From Alphaproteobacteria bacterium (GTDB lineage Bacteria; Pseudomonadota; Alphaproteobacteria; Rhizobiales; JAKIUO01): DNA of 40,840 nt. The position numbers and the translations under genes were made by a program. Below, piece by piece: positions 1 to 8,733 of the stretch. The notes beneath the pieces are model-generated. The model ran no database searches and had not been told where the DNA came from. It saw nothing but the letters and a program-made list of their open reading frames with translations. The DNA lies in the NCBI GenBank assembly GCA_024279115.1, contig JAJRRW010000061.1, positions 1 through 40,840 on the forward strand. Reading direction: 5' to 3'. Every line of letters begins with the position of its first letter. The first letter of the stretch is position 1.

Positions 1-261
1 CGCAAACAGATCCGCACCTTGTTGCAAAAGAATCGTCGCTCACCACAACAGCCCGGCCAAAACACCCAACAGGCCAGCGACAAACGCACCGCTCAACTGG
101 TTGCGATGCGAGCCAGATTGTCAAAGCTGATTGAAAAAAACCGCCTGGAAATGGCCAAACGGTTCGCCGTAATTGCCCGCATTGATGCCAAAAGCGGGGA
201 AGCGGCGATCTCTGGATTGCAGCTTGACGGCAAAGCCATCTATGAAGAGCGATTATTCTAG
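1..261 (+). CDS. C-terminal end of an unrecognised protein (5' truncated)
   Basis: The reading frame is open from the first base of the window to a TAG at 259-261, so this is the tail (86 residues) of a gene that starts outside. The visible part is rich in Gln, Arg and Lys, with a charged, probably helical stretch (AMRARLSKLIEKNRLEMAKR) followed by a short tail ending in KAIYEERLF. No catalytic motif, membrane segment or known domain is recognisable. It is followed by a convergent rhomboid gene on the other strand. The TTG at 19 is an internal codon, not a likely start. Function is not assigned. Confidence 0.5.
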   Translation, partial: RKQIRTLLQKNRRSPQQPGQNTQQASDKRTAQLVAMRARLSKLIEKNRLEMAKRFAVIARIDAKSGEAAISGLQLDGKAIYEERLF

Positions 262-329
262 AGGCGGTTAGCGCACACAAGGACCCGTTTCAGCTGAGCC
301 CGAGGGAACATAAACCGCTCCAATCGTGT

Positions 330-1142
330 TCACTTGTCATCAAGAGATGCGCCCTCGCTCGCTTCATGTTCCAAGTCTTCTTCAGTCACCTGCTGGCCAT
401 TGCCTGGACGATCAAAAAAGCTAAACAGCAAAAGACCGGCAACAAAACCGCCAATATGCGCCTGCCAGGCGATGGGATTGTCTTAACCAACAGAGACAAT
501 GCCAAGGCCGGTCAGCACATTGGTCATCATCCATATGGCCAATATCGCCAGCACCCGGCCATCTTGCAGCGCTTGAACCAACGGTTTCAAAGGAATGGCC
601 CGCAAATCACCGTGTAGCATCCCGGCCCCATGACGATTGCTGGGAACGCTGAAAATAAACCTGATCGCCGCCGCCATATGACCCGAAATGGCCCCCGAAG
701 CACCTATCACAGGCACGATTTCCCCCCAGTGAGTGACCAAATGCGCAAGCGCTGCAAACAAGCCGCACACAAATGAAAACAGCAAAAACCTCAAAGTACC
801 CACTCGTTTGGCAACGGCACTTCCCATGGCCAGCATCCAGATCGCGTTGACCCCCAGATGAGTGAGGTCGCCATGCAGGAAATTATAGCTCACAAAGGAG
901 GTAAAACCGCTCACACCGCTGGCCAGCAATCCATCAATATAACGGGCGGGAATAAAAGCCATTTCGATCAGGAACACCAAATCCTGCTCCGGACTCAAAA
1001 AAGAGCGCAGCAAATGCACCAGTCCAAACAACAATATCAAAACCACAATACTGCCCGGAACGTTAAACATCGGCTGGGCAGGTTCAGGGGCCGATTTTTT
1101 CAGATCTCCAGATCTGGAGCCTGTCTCGCTATGGTCTTCCAC
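330..1142 (-). pseudogene. Rhomboid-family intramembrane serine protease, interrupted by an in-frame TAA
   Basis: Rhomboids cleave membrane-protein substrates inside the bilayer using a Ser-His dyad. A GTG start at 1142 follows AGGAG at good spacing. The N-terminal part has several hydrophobic segments, the FLHGDLTHLGVN region, and the serine motif GASG (S149). A TAA at 483-485 stops the frame at 219 residues. The same frame then continues for 50 codons, DNPIAWQAHIGGFVAGLLLF onward, to TGA at 330-332. That tail is the expected last transmembrane helix with the catalytic His (H229, in HIGG). As read, the product lacks the His and should be inactive, unless the stop is read through or is a sequence error. 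The restored length of about 270 residues is normal for this group. Confidence 0.8.
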
Positions 1143-1416
1143 ACGCTACTCCTCTCTTTGTCGCCCTTGGCTTGGCTTGGCTCATCAATATACCCGTAGA
1201 TTAATCACGTTAATCAACCAAACATTCCACTGAACCACTTGTTTTACCCGTGTTTATCAAAACTGGCACGCATTTCGCGAATGTTGTTTCAAATACGAGA
1301 GCTGATCGGTTTTTGGACGTTGCTCGCTTGAGGAGCGCTTCACCCGACCAGCCCTTTCATAAACTCTAACACTGTCAAAAGTAGGACATTGGATCAATGT
1401 TCATTGGGAAAGCAGC

Positions 1417-2031
1417 ATGAAACAAACCGCAAGCCTTTGGCTTTACACATATTGGAATGAACTTCGCAATGGTCGCAAGGCACCCAACCGGTTCGAAATC
1501 GAACCCAAGAAAATTGGCCCTTTGCTGCCCGAAACATTCATTCTGGAAACCGATGAAAGTCGCAGCTTCCGCTTTCGCCTTGCGGGCACAAAGATCTGCG
1601 AAACCTATGGCTATGAGCTCAAGGGGCTTGACTTCATCTCATTTTGGAAAGATCGCAATGATCGCGAGGCTGTCGAAAGTCTGTTGCACACCATCAAGGA
1701 AGACGGCAGCGCTGGACTGCTTGAATTTACGGCAACCACTAGCGATGGCGAAGACTGCCGCTTCGAAATCTTGCTGCTGCCGCTCATTCACGCTGGCGAA
1801 CAGGTCAATCGCATCATGGGTTCCCTATCTTCGATCGATGACCCCTACTGGCTGGGGAGCAAACGTCTGAAATCCCAAAAGCTCCAGGATCTTGACCTTA
1901 TCTGGCCCGACCTCAAGCCAGATTTTTCCCGGACCGCCACCAATAATCTGGCAATTATACCGACTGGAACGGACCGTATTGTCAGCGCGAACGGTCGATT
2001 GTTCCGCGTTATTGATGGGGGCCGAGACTAG
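1417..2031 (+). CDS. PAS_5-type (DUF1457-like) PAS domain protein
   Basis: The 204-residue protein opens with LWLYTYWNELRNGRKAPNR, followed by IEPKKIGPLLPETFILE and FRFRLAGTKICETYG. This is the pattern of the alphaproteobacterial PAS_5 family, a stand-alone PAS-like sensory fold of unknown ligand. No output domain, membrane segment or signal peptide is visible, so it is probably cytoplasmic and acts through a partner. The ATG at 1417 has a GGGAAAGC purine stretch upstream. It ends about 55 bp before the convergent end of a lipoprotein gene. The family assignment comes from motif recall; the function is unknown. Confidence 0.75.
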   Translation: MKQTASLWLYTYWNELRNGRKAPNRFEIEPKKIGPLLPETFILETDESRSFRFRLAGTKICETYGYELKGLDFISFWKDRNDREAVESLLHTIKEDGSAGLLEFTATTSDGEDCRFEILLLPLIHAGEQVNRIMGSLSSIDDPYWLGSKRLKSQKLQDLDLIWPDLKPDFSRTATNNLAIIPTGTDRIVSANGRLFRVIDGGRD

Positions 2032-2085
2032 GTCATCGAAAAAAACACCATCCAGACCCGCTTATGATCCAGGGCCAAAATCGCC

Positions 2086-2412
2086 CTACATCGGTTTCAA
2101 AGAACCGATGCCATAGGCGCGTTTTCTATATTTGACGCCGTATTTTTTTTTCATGCATTTCTCGGCCTCGTTCATGATGGCCACTGCGCGTTGCTCATTG
2201 CGTTGCGTGCTGCCAGTTGCCTCCAGAAGGTTGATCGCCCGCTGTCGGGCCTTTGGATAACTGCAGTCTTGTTTTGCCGCAATCAGCCGGGCAAATGAAA
2301 CGCTACTGCCATTGGTGGAACTCCATCCCTTTGTCGCCGGGTTACAGCCCGCCAGAAATAATCCGGCCCCAAGCAGAACAATTGATCGCGGCGTCATACG
2401 AAAGAAGTGCAT
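2086..2412 (-). CDS. Small secreted lipoprotein, function unknown
   Basis: This 108-residue protein has a short basic N-terminus, a hydrophobic segment (IVLLGAGLF) and a lipobox LAGC with the acceptor Cys at residue 23. It is therefore predicted to be exported, lipidated and anchored to a membrane. The mature part is small, basic and contains two further Cys (in KQDCSYPKAR and EAEKCMKKK) that could form a disulfide. The ATG at 2412 is preceded by GGAGAGGTG. No domain is recognised. It lies alone between a convergent PAS gene and the divergent moaE. Confidence 0.65.
   Translation of the reverse strand: MHFFRMTPRSIVLLGAGLFLAGCNPATKGWSSTNGSSVSFARLIAAKQDCSYPKARQRAINLLEATGSTQRNEQRAVAIMNEAEKCMKKKYGVKYRKRAYGIGSLKPM
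2089..2110. terminator. Stem-loop at the convergent gene ends (possible terminator)
   Basis: CATCGGTT (2089-2096) and AACCGATG (2103-2110) form a perfect 8-bp stem with a 6-nt loop. It overlaps the last codons of the minus-strand lipoprotein gene. A second small stem (AGGGC/GCCCT, around 2070-2087) follows on the minus strand. No long T tract follows directly, so termination is an inference from its position between two convergent genes. Confidence 0.4.
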
Positions 2413-2675
2413 TTCACCTCTCCTTGTGATTTTTTATTCAAAGCAACCTACTGATGCCATAAACTTTTTGTGTTAAAAAAAACTCAATGATGAATTGGAC
2501 GCAAAACCAGTCACATGCGATTATATCATTGGTTGCATTAACTTGATGCTAACAATCAATTGGCGTGCTGACTATTTTTACGCAAAATCTGACCCTGAAA
2601 ACGCGAATCAGCAACATTGAAGAGGCACTCTTCTATTGATTCGTCCGTTTTGCAAATTGAAAAAAGTTAATAATC

Positions 2676-3149
2676 ATGATCAAAGTTCAAGCTGAAGACT
2701 TCAATATTGCGCTCGAAATCAATGAATTGAAACGGCACCACCAGGATCTTGGCGCCATTGTCAGCTTCACAGGGGTCGTACGCAGCGGTTCTGGCGATCA
2801 GGAAATTACATCAATGGTGCTGGAACACTATCCCGGCATGACCCAGCGTGAACTTGCCGCAATCGAAGAAAAAGCACGCCAACGGTGGCAACTGATCGAT
2901 TGTCTGATTATCCACCGCTACGGCACCTTGGTACCCGGCGATAATATCGTGCTGGTGGTGACCATCTCCAAACATCGCAATGAGGCGTTTCAGGCTGCCT
3001 CATTCTTGATGGATTACTTGAAAACCAGCGCCCCGTTCTGGAAAAAAGAGCTCAATGCCAAGGCGCAGGGCAACTGGGTCAAGGCCAAACAACAAGATCA
3101 CAAGGCAACGAGCGCCTGGCAAAATGGCGATGATCAGAAAAAAAGCTAG
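2676..3149 (+). CDS. moaE: Molybdopterin synthase catalytic subunit MoaE
   Basis: MoaE, with the thiocarboxylated small subunit MoaD, converts precursor Z (cPMP) to molybdopterin in the cytoplasm. The 157-residue length is normal. Family motifs are seen in order: GAIVSFTGVVR (R36), LEHYPGM, IIHRYGTLVPGD, SKHRNEAFQA and MDYLKTSAPFWKKE. The lysines at 116 and 123/124 match the active-site Lys pair of the family. No moaD lies alongside, so the partner must be elsewhere. There is no strong ribosome binding site before ATG 2676, only an A-rich leader. It ends 34 bp from the convergent end of ilvE. Confidence 0.95.
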   Translation: MIKVQAEDFNIALEINELKRHHQDLGAIVSFTGVVRSGSGDQEITSMVLEHYPGMTQRELAAIEEKARQRWQLIDCLIIHRYGTLVPGDNIVLVVTISKHRNEAFQAASFLMDYLKTSAPFWKKELNAKAQGNWVKAKQQDHKATSAWQNGDDQKKS

Positions 3150-3183
3150 ATCATCGACGCACAAGGCTGCGGCGCTGGCTGGA

Positions 3184-4065
3184 TCAGACCTGCTCGCCGC
3201 GTACCAGGCGGGAATAATCATCCATCAGCGCGCGGGTAATGTCGCCGGGCACAAAATGATAGTCGCCGATCTGTGAGACCGGGGTCACTTCGGCTGCTGA
3301 ACCGGTCAAGAAGCATTGCTCAAATTGCGACAGTTCTTCGGGCATTATGATGCGCTCAACAACCTCAAGGCCCCGTTTTTTGGCAAGGCCAATCACCGTT
3401 CGCCGGGTTATCCCATCCAGAATACAATCGGGAATGGGCGTATGCAACACATCACCCTCGACAAAAAAGACGTTGGCACCGGTGGCCTCGGCGACCCGCC
3501 CGCGCCAGTCCAGGAAAAATGCATCTGCAAACCCAAGGCGATCCGCCTTGTGCTTCTCGATGGTGCAAATCATGTAAAGCCCCGCCGCTTTGGCTTTCGT
3601 GGGGGCTGTTGCAGGATCAGGGCGCTTATAGTCGGCAAGGCGCAGGGTAATGCCCTTCATCTTCTGTTCGGGATCGAAATAAGACCCCCACTCCCAGGCA
3701 GCAATGGAGAGATGGACTTTTGTAAGCGGGGCAGAAATGCCCATATCCTCGGCTCCGCGCCAGGCAATCGGCCGCACATAACCGTCCACCAACCCCTGTG
3801 CCTTGACCGTATCGCGGCAAGCCTGATTGATCTCTTCGACCGACCAGGGAATTTCGAAATCGAGATATTTGGCGCTATCATGCAGCCTTTGGGAGTGCTC
3901 GTTGAGCTTGAAAATCTCACCATTATAGACCCGCTCGCCCTCGAACACGCCAGATCCATAATGGAGGGCATGGGTCAAAATATGTAGCTTTGCATCGCGC
4001 CAGGGTACCAGCTCCCCATCAATCCAGATTACTCCATCGCGGTCATCATAGGGTTGATCTGTCAT
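3184..4065 (-). CDS. ilvE: Branched-chain amino acid aminotransferase
   Basis: This fold-type IV PLP enzyme transfers amino groups between glutamate and the keto acids of Val, Leu and Ile, in their synthesis or breakdown. At 293 residues the length is normal. Seen in order: IWIDGELVPWRDAKLHILTH, HYGSGVFEGER, a region around K159 (AKAAGLYMICTIEKHKA) expected to bind PLP, EATGANVFF (193-201), and CILDGITRRTVIGLAKKRG. The regulator set just upstream, on the opposite strand, matches the PetP/PetR neighbourhood seen beside ilvE in related bacteria. Subclass (IlvE or a D-amino acid transaminase-like relative) is judged from the EGERVY and GITRR motifs; IlvE is much the better fit. Confidence 0.93.
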   Translation of the reverse strand: MTDQPYDDRDGVIWIDGELVPWRDAKLHILTHALHYGSGVFEGERVYNGEIFKLNEHSQRLHDSAKYLDFEIPWSVEEINQACRDTVKAQGLVDGYVRPIAWRGAEDMGISAPLTKVHLSIAAWEWGSYFDPEQKMKGITLRLADYKRPDPATAPTKAKAAGLYMICTIEKHKADRLGFADAFFLDWRGRVAEATGANVFFVEGDVLHTPIPDCILDGITRRTVIGLAKKRGLEVVERIIMPEELSQFEQCFLTGSAAEVTPVSQIGDYHFVPGDITRALMDDYSRLVRGEQV

Positions 4066-4187
4066 CTCGCCACATTCCTTGGCTGTTTGTCTAATATGCT
4101 AGGTAGGACTTTTTAGCTGCTACCGTTCGCTTCGAGAGATAAACTTTTGCTGGATTTGATTTATCAAACAGGATAAAATAAGTCAAC

Positions 4188-4741
4188 ATGACTGACATAA
4201 TTAGCAAAAACACCCCGACCAAGACTGACGAAGCAAGAGCTGACGGCAGCGCTCCCCCGCTGCCGGACCCGTCCCTTATCGAATTGATCGAGCTGTTTTT
4301 TTCGCCTATAGAGACTTTACGCAGGACCCAGATGCTATTTTGACCGAATTTGGTTTTGGTCGCGCCCATCACCGTGTCCTGCATTTTGTTAACCGCTATC
4401 CCGGGATGCGGGTTGCGGATTTGCTCGAAATCCTCAAAATTACCAAGCAAAGTCTGGCGCGGGTCCTCAAGCAACTGGTCGATCAAGGGATCGTTGAGCA
4501 ACGCCCTGGCAAGTCCGACCGCCGCGAACGCCGCTTATTTGCAACCCCTGAGGGGGAAAAACTGGCAGCTCGACTCCTGGAGCCGCAACTATTGCGCATA
4601 AGCAAAGCATTGAAATCTTCTGGCATCGAAAGCGAACAGGTCAGCAGCAGGTTTTTATATAATATGATCAATTCGAATGATCATAAAACTGTCCTGGAAT
4701 TATTTTCTCGTTCACGCTCCACACGTGAATTGAAAGGTTAG
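4188..4741 (+). CDS. MarR-family regulator (PetP-like), frameshifted at a T7 run
   Basis: This is a winged-helix repressor-type protein. From ATG 4188 the frame reads MTDIISKNTP to LIELIELFF and then leaves the family sequence at a run of seven T (4296-4302), stopping near 4342. In the +1-shifted frame the expected continuation FAYRDFTQDPDAILTEFGFG appears, followed by GRAHHRVLHFVNRYPGMRV, the recognition helix region ITKQSLARVLKQLVDQG, the wing (QRPGKSDRRERRLFATPEG) and a TAG at 4739. One missing or extra T explains the break. If the shift is real, only a shorter product from TTG 4340 could be made, lacking the N-terminal dimerisation helix. It lies 2 bp before the response regulator gene, as petP-petR do in Rhodobacter and rhizobia. 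Confidence 0.8.
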
Positions 4742-4743
4742 AA

Positions 4744-5457
4744 ATGACGACCAGCACGAGCGCACCAAATGATCTGCCGGACAATGCCCCGCACATTCTC
4801 GTTGTCGATGACGACGAACGCATTCGCGATCTGCTGGCTAAATATCTGATGGGCAATGGCTATCGTGTCACCAAGGCACGCGACGCCATTGCCGCACGTG
4901 CCGCCCTTTCCGGGCTGGAGTTTGATCTGCTGATCCTCGATGTGATGATGCCGGGCGAAACGGGATTTGAACTCGCTCAATCCATCAAAAACGAAATCGA
5001 TGCGCCTATCTTCATGCTGACCGCGCTTGGGGAACCCGAACAAAGGGTCAAGGGCCTGGAAATTGGCGTCGACGACTATATCGCCAAGCCCTTTGAGCCC
5101 AAGGAATTGCTGATCCGTATTGGTAATATATTGCGCAGAATTGAAAAAACCGGCGGCTCGAATGACGAAATCAATATCGGAGAATTCCGATTCAACATTG
5201 CACGCGGCGACCTTAAAGCGAATAATGAGACCATCAAACTTACCGAACGCGAACGCGAACTGCTGCGCATCTTTGCCAGGCGGCGCGGCGAAACGGTTGC
5301 CCGCCACGAGCTGTCTGGGGGAGCTGGTGACAGCTCGGACCGCGCTGTTGACGTGCAAATAAACCGATTGCGCCGCAAAATAGAAAAAGACCCTGGAAAC
5401 CCGGTCTATCTTCAGACCATCCGGGGCAAGGGATATATATTGCACACCGATGAATAA
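4744..5457 (+). CDS. OmpR/PhoB-family response regulator (PetR-like)
   Basis: A two-component output protein of 237 residues. The receiver domain (about 17-130) has the acidic pair D22-D24, phosphoacceptor D66 (DLLILDVMMPGETG), T93 and K115 (AKPFEP). The C-terminal winged helix (about 145-235) has LTERERELLRIFARRRGETV, RAVDVQINRLRRKIE and the wing LQTIRGKGYIL. It binds DNA when phosphorylated, presumably by the kinase encoded next, whose start overlaps this gene's end by 8 bp. The preceding MarR gene ends 2 bp upstream, so the three form one transcription unit. PetR of Rhodobacter capsulatus, linked to cytochrome bc1 control, is the closest named relative by context; the target genes here are unknown. 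Confidence 0.92.
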   Translation: MTTSTSAPNDLPDNAPHILVVDDDERIRDLLAKYLMGNGYRVTKARDAIAARAALSGLEFDLLILDVMMPGETGFELAQSIKNEIDAPIFMLTALGEPEQRVKGLEIGVDDYIAKPFEPKELLIRIGNILRRIEKTGGSNDEINIGEFRFNIARGDLKANNETIKLTERERELLRIFARRRGETVARHELSGGAGDSSDRAVDVQINRLRRKIEKDPGNPVYLQTIRGKGYILHTDE

Positions 5458-6826
5458 CAGCTCTTTTATGGCCAGGAAATTGCGGCGTGCACGATCTTAT
5501 ATCAAGAATGTGCTGCCCGACATGATGCCCAAGCGCTTGTTTCCGCGAACGCTGATTATTATTGCCGCACCTCTCGTCTTGCTGCAATCAATTCTGGCAT
5601 TCGTGTCGATGGAACGCCATTGGCAGCTGGTGACTGCGCGCCTGTCAGAGGTCGCCGCAAAAGACATTGCCGCCCTGGTCGAAATTCATCAAAGCAAGCC
5701 CTACCATCAACGAAACCGAACAATAGCCATCAAGGCCGCCCGGACCCTTGGTTTTACACTCGATTTTCTCGATAACAAGCAGTTCCCACCGACGCCGCCA
5801 CGACCCATGTTCGATATTCTTGACAGCATCTTTCGCGATGCCATCAATCTCAATATAAAGCACCCCCACTGGGTTGATACGCAAGCGCGTGACAAGCTGG
5901 TCGAGATCCGCATCAAACTTGATCGCGACATGGCCCGCCTGTTCGTCAAGCGCAAGCAGGTCTATGCCTCCAACAGCCACATTTTTCTGGTCTGGATGGT
6001 CGGCTCGTCTTTCATCTTGCTGCTCATTGCCGTATTGTTTTTACGCAATCAGATCAGACCTATTCTGCAATTGTCTGAAGCGGCGGAGCGTTTTGGCAAA
6101 GGACTGCCGCCATTGCGGGAGATTCACCCCCACGGCGCTTTGGAAATCCGTCAGGCTTCACAGGCCTTTTTGCTGATGCGCGATCGCATCGAGCGCCATG
6201 TGGAACAAAGAACCACCATGCTGGCTGGCGTTTCTCACGATTTGCGGACCATCCTGACACGTTTCAAATTAGAGCTTGCCCTCACCCAAGATAGCCCCGA
6301 AATTGAAGCCATGCGCAAAGATGTCGACGAGATGCAAGACATGATCAGTGCCTATATGGATTTCGCCAAGGGAGAGGGCAACGAACAAACCGAACCAACC
6401 GACATCGACAAATTACTCACGGAAATCGCCGATGAAATGATCCGCAGTCACAAATCAATCGACCTGCAAACTCATCTCAAGGGCATCGATCTGCCCCTCA
6501 GGCGGGCCGCCTTCAAACGCGCGGTCACAAACCTTGTCGCCAACGCCGCGCGCTACGCAACCACCGTAAAACTCTCAAGCGCCTTGACAGACAAACAATT
6601 GCTAATTGAAGTCGACGATGACGGCCCGGGCATCCCCTCCGACAAACGAAATGAAGTCTTCCAGCCTTTCGTGCGCCTCGACAATGCCCGCACCCAGTAT
6701 GAAGGCGCCAGCACCGGCCTTGGCCTGTCGATCGCCCGCGATATCGTCCATAGCCATGGCGGCGAAATCATCCTCCAGGACAGTGCCCTTGGCGGCCTCA
6801 AAGCAACGATCGTCCTCCCGCTTTAA
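5450..6826 (+). CDS. EnvZ-type sensor histidine kinase
   Basis: A 458-residue membrane kinase partnered with the upstream regulator. Transmembrane helices lie at about 34-53 and 177-198, enclosing a periplasmic domain of about 120 residues, followed by HAMP (about 199-252). The H-box is GVSHDLRTILTR with H263 as phosphoacceptor; Ile replaces the usual Pro after DLRT. The ATPase domain has N361/N365 (NLVANAARYA), DDDGPGIP (389-396) and STGLGLSIARDI (421-432). It begins within the last codons of the response regulator, so translation is probably coupled. The sensed signal is not evident. A large palindromic repeat starts 14 bp after its TAA. Confidence 0.93.
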   Translation: MNNSSFMARKLRRARSYIKNVLPDMMPKRLFPRTLIIIAAPLVLLQSILAFVSMERHWQLVTARLSEVAAKDIAALVEIHQSKPYHQRNRTIAIKAARTLGFTLDFLDNKQFPPTPPRPMFDILDSIFRDAINLNIKHPHWVDTQARDKLVEIRIKLDRDMARLFVKRKQVYASNSHIFLVWMVGSSFILLLIAVLFLRNQIRPILQLSEAAERFGKGLPPLREIHPHGALEIRQASQAFLLMRDRIERHVEQRTTMLAGVSHDLRTILTRFKLELALTQDSPEIEAMRKDVDEMQDMISAYMDFAKGEGNEQTEPTDIDKLLTEIADEMIRSHKSIDLQTHLKGIDLPLRRAAFKRAVTNLVANAARYATTVKLSSALTDKQLLIEVDDDGPGIPSDKRNEVFQPFVRLDNARTQYEGASTGLGLSIARDIVHSHGGEIILQDSALGGLKATIVLPL

Positions 6827-6839
6827 TTTAGTTCGTGGC

Positions 6840-7214
6840 TTGATTTCACTCGTGGTTTATGGCGCTCGCGGCTGATCCGCCTATCGGCGGGGTTGGTTTA
6901 TATGTCTCGCGGCTCTTCACGCTGACGCGTGGCCTCCGACGGGGCGGGCAACGCCCGGCGGCCAGTCGGCCTTGCCTCCCGTTGGTCGGAATTCCTTTGC
7001 TGATTGACGATTTCATTTGTATCAAGAATTCCGATGTAACCATCGGCAAGCGTGACCACGCGCCGGGCATTGCCCGCCCGTTGGAGGCCGTGCGAAGCAC
7101 GAATAGCCGCGAGACCGATAAAGTCCTCCACCCTATCGCCCTCAAACAGCGAAGCGGTAGGGCAACTATAGAGCAGGCCTTCGCGTAGCGAAGAATAGCC
7201 GCGAGTGAAATCAA
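6840..7214. repeat. Nested palindromic intergenic repeat, locus A
   Basis: The whole gap between two convergent genes is an imperfect palindrome. Outer arms TTGATTTCACTCG at 6840 and its complement ending at 7214 enclose an inner element at 6905-7114. That element begins TCTCGCGGCTCTTC and ends GAATAGCCGCGAGA, with long GC-rich arms (GGCCTCCGACGGGGCGGGCA near 6930 against the complement near 7055-7088). The core carries TTGCCTCCCGTTGGTCGGA (6972-6990), ATTGACGAT and CAAGAATTCCG (7023-7033). The same three blocks, in the same order and spacing within one base, occur at 26.7-27.0 kb. The right outer arm overlaps the glmM stop codon in the restored frame. No open frame in it resembles a protein. 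It could act as a bidirectional terminator or be a MITE-like element. Confidence 0.8.
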
Positions 7215-8544
7215 CGGAGCGCGTCGCATATGTCGCCGACAACGGCATTGACGAGTTGTTGATCATCGCCTTCGGCCATAACGCGAATAACCGGCTCTGT
7301 GCCAGAGGGACGGATGACCAGGCGTCCCGCTTTGCCTAGCCGTTCTTCGCCTTCACTAATCGCCGCCAAGACCAGTTTTTCTTCAATGGCTCGCCGCTCT
7401 TGTAGCGCACATTTTGTAGCGTCTGGGGCACCGGCTCGAATTTACTGCAGACTTCTGAAACCGTTTTGCCGCTTCTTGCCACCACCGACATGACCTGTAG
7501 TGCGGACACCAGCCCATCGCCTGTTGTCGTAAAATCTGACAGGATAATATGGCCGGACTGTTCACCGCCCACATTGAAGCCATGCTTGCGCATATGTTCG
7601 ACCACATAGCGATCGCCAACCAATGTCCGCTCCAGGGTCAGATTCAGGCTGTTGAGATAGCGCTCAAGCCCAAGGTTGGACATCACCGTTGCCACAACAC
7701 CGCCGGCCGACAACCGTTCTTTTTCCAACCAGCTTTCGGCGATCACAGCCATAATCTGGTCGCCATCAATGGAGCGGCCTTCCTCATCAACAATCAACAT
7801 TCGATCAGCATCGCCGTCGAGTGCAATGCCGATATCGGCGCGCATTTCCTTGACTTTTTGGCTTAACAGCGCCGTATGGGTCGAACCGCAATCCTTGTTG
7901 ATGTTGAAACCATCGGGACTGACGCCGATTTTAATGACCTCGGCTCCCAGCTCCCACAAGGCTTCGGGGGCGACTTGATACGCAGCGCCATTGGCGCAAT
8001 CGATCACCACCCGCATGCCATCAAAACTTAGATTGCGCGGCAACGTCCGTTTGGCGAACTCTATATAGCGCTCTTGCGCCGAATCAATCCGCTTGGCCCG
8101 GCCAAGCTTTGAGGAGGCCGACAGCAGCTTGTCGATATCACCATCCATCAGTTTTTCAATTTCCAACTCGGTTTCATCAGACAGTTTGAAACCATCAGGG
8201 CCAAAAAGCTTGATGCCATTGTCGGAATACACATTATGGGAGGCTGAAATCATCACCCCCAGATCAGCACGCAAGGAGCGGGTGAGCATGGCAACCGCCG
8301 GCGTCGGCATGGGCCCGAGTTGAAAGACATCCATACCAACGGAGGTAAATCCCGCGACCATCGCTGATTCCAGCATGTAACCGGACAGCCGCGTGTCCTT
8401 GCCAATCACCACACGGTGACGGTGATTACCTCTTGTAAAAATCTTGCCAGCGGCCATTCCCACGCGCATGGCCACGTCAGACGTCATGGGAAATGTATTG
8501 GCTTTCGCCCGAATACCATCGGTTCCAAAATATTTTCTCGACAT
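7211..8544 (-). CDS. glmM: Phosphoglucosamine mutase GlmM, frameshifted near the C-terminus
   Basis: GlmM converts glucosamine-6-phosphate to glucosamine-1-phosphate on the way to UDP-GlcNAc, needed for peptidoglycan and lipopolysaccharide. Seen: KYFGTDGIR at the N-terminus, the phosphoserine loop MISASHN (S102), and the Mg loop DGDADR (243-248). The frame as read stops at 7336 (402 residues) after an abnormal 13-residue tail. At an A5 run (7376-7380) a one-base shift restores [20 protein letters not shown], then the phosphate-binding RPSGTEP loop and the normal end at TGA 7211-7213, giving about 444 residues, the usual length. The truncated form would lack domain 4 and should be inactive. 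Because glmM is normally essential, I treat the shift as a probable sequence error or slippage site. Confidence 0.93.
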
Positions 8545-8733
8545 GAGTGAATTCCACCTGTTTCACATTAAAATAAATTTCTGCAAATCACATTATCTGG
8601 CACATTGTTGTGCCGATTCTAACCCTATATGACGCCAACTGCTCTTCAATTTTGATCATTGAACATTACAAACCATTCCTTGCAACACACCAACCGGGCT
8701 GCAACATGCAAGGCAAAACCATCGGCTCATCGG

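Noticed and set aside
1481-1510. Possible tRNA T-arm (GGTTCGAAATCGAACC)
   Set aside because: It lies inside the PAS protein frame, and no acceptor stem or anticodon arm can be built around it.
6859-7266. Several open frames of 60-127 codons on both strands within the palindromic repeat
   Set aside because: They are created by GC-rich inverted repeats and by the lost glmM tail; no protein-like motif beyond the restored glmM frame.
8680-8730. CCTTGCA/TGCAAGG dyad after the EAL gene as a terminator
   Set aside because: The loop is long (about 22 nt) and no T tract follows on the minus strand.
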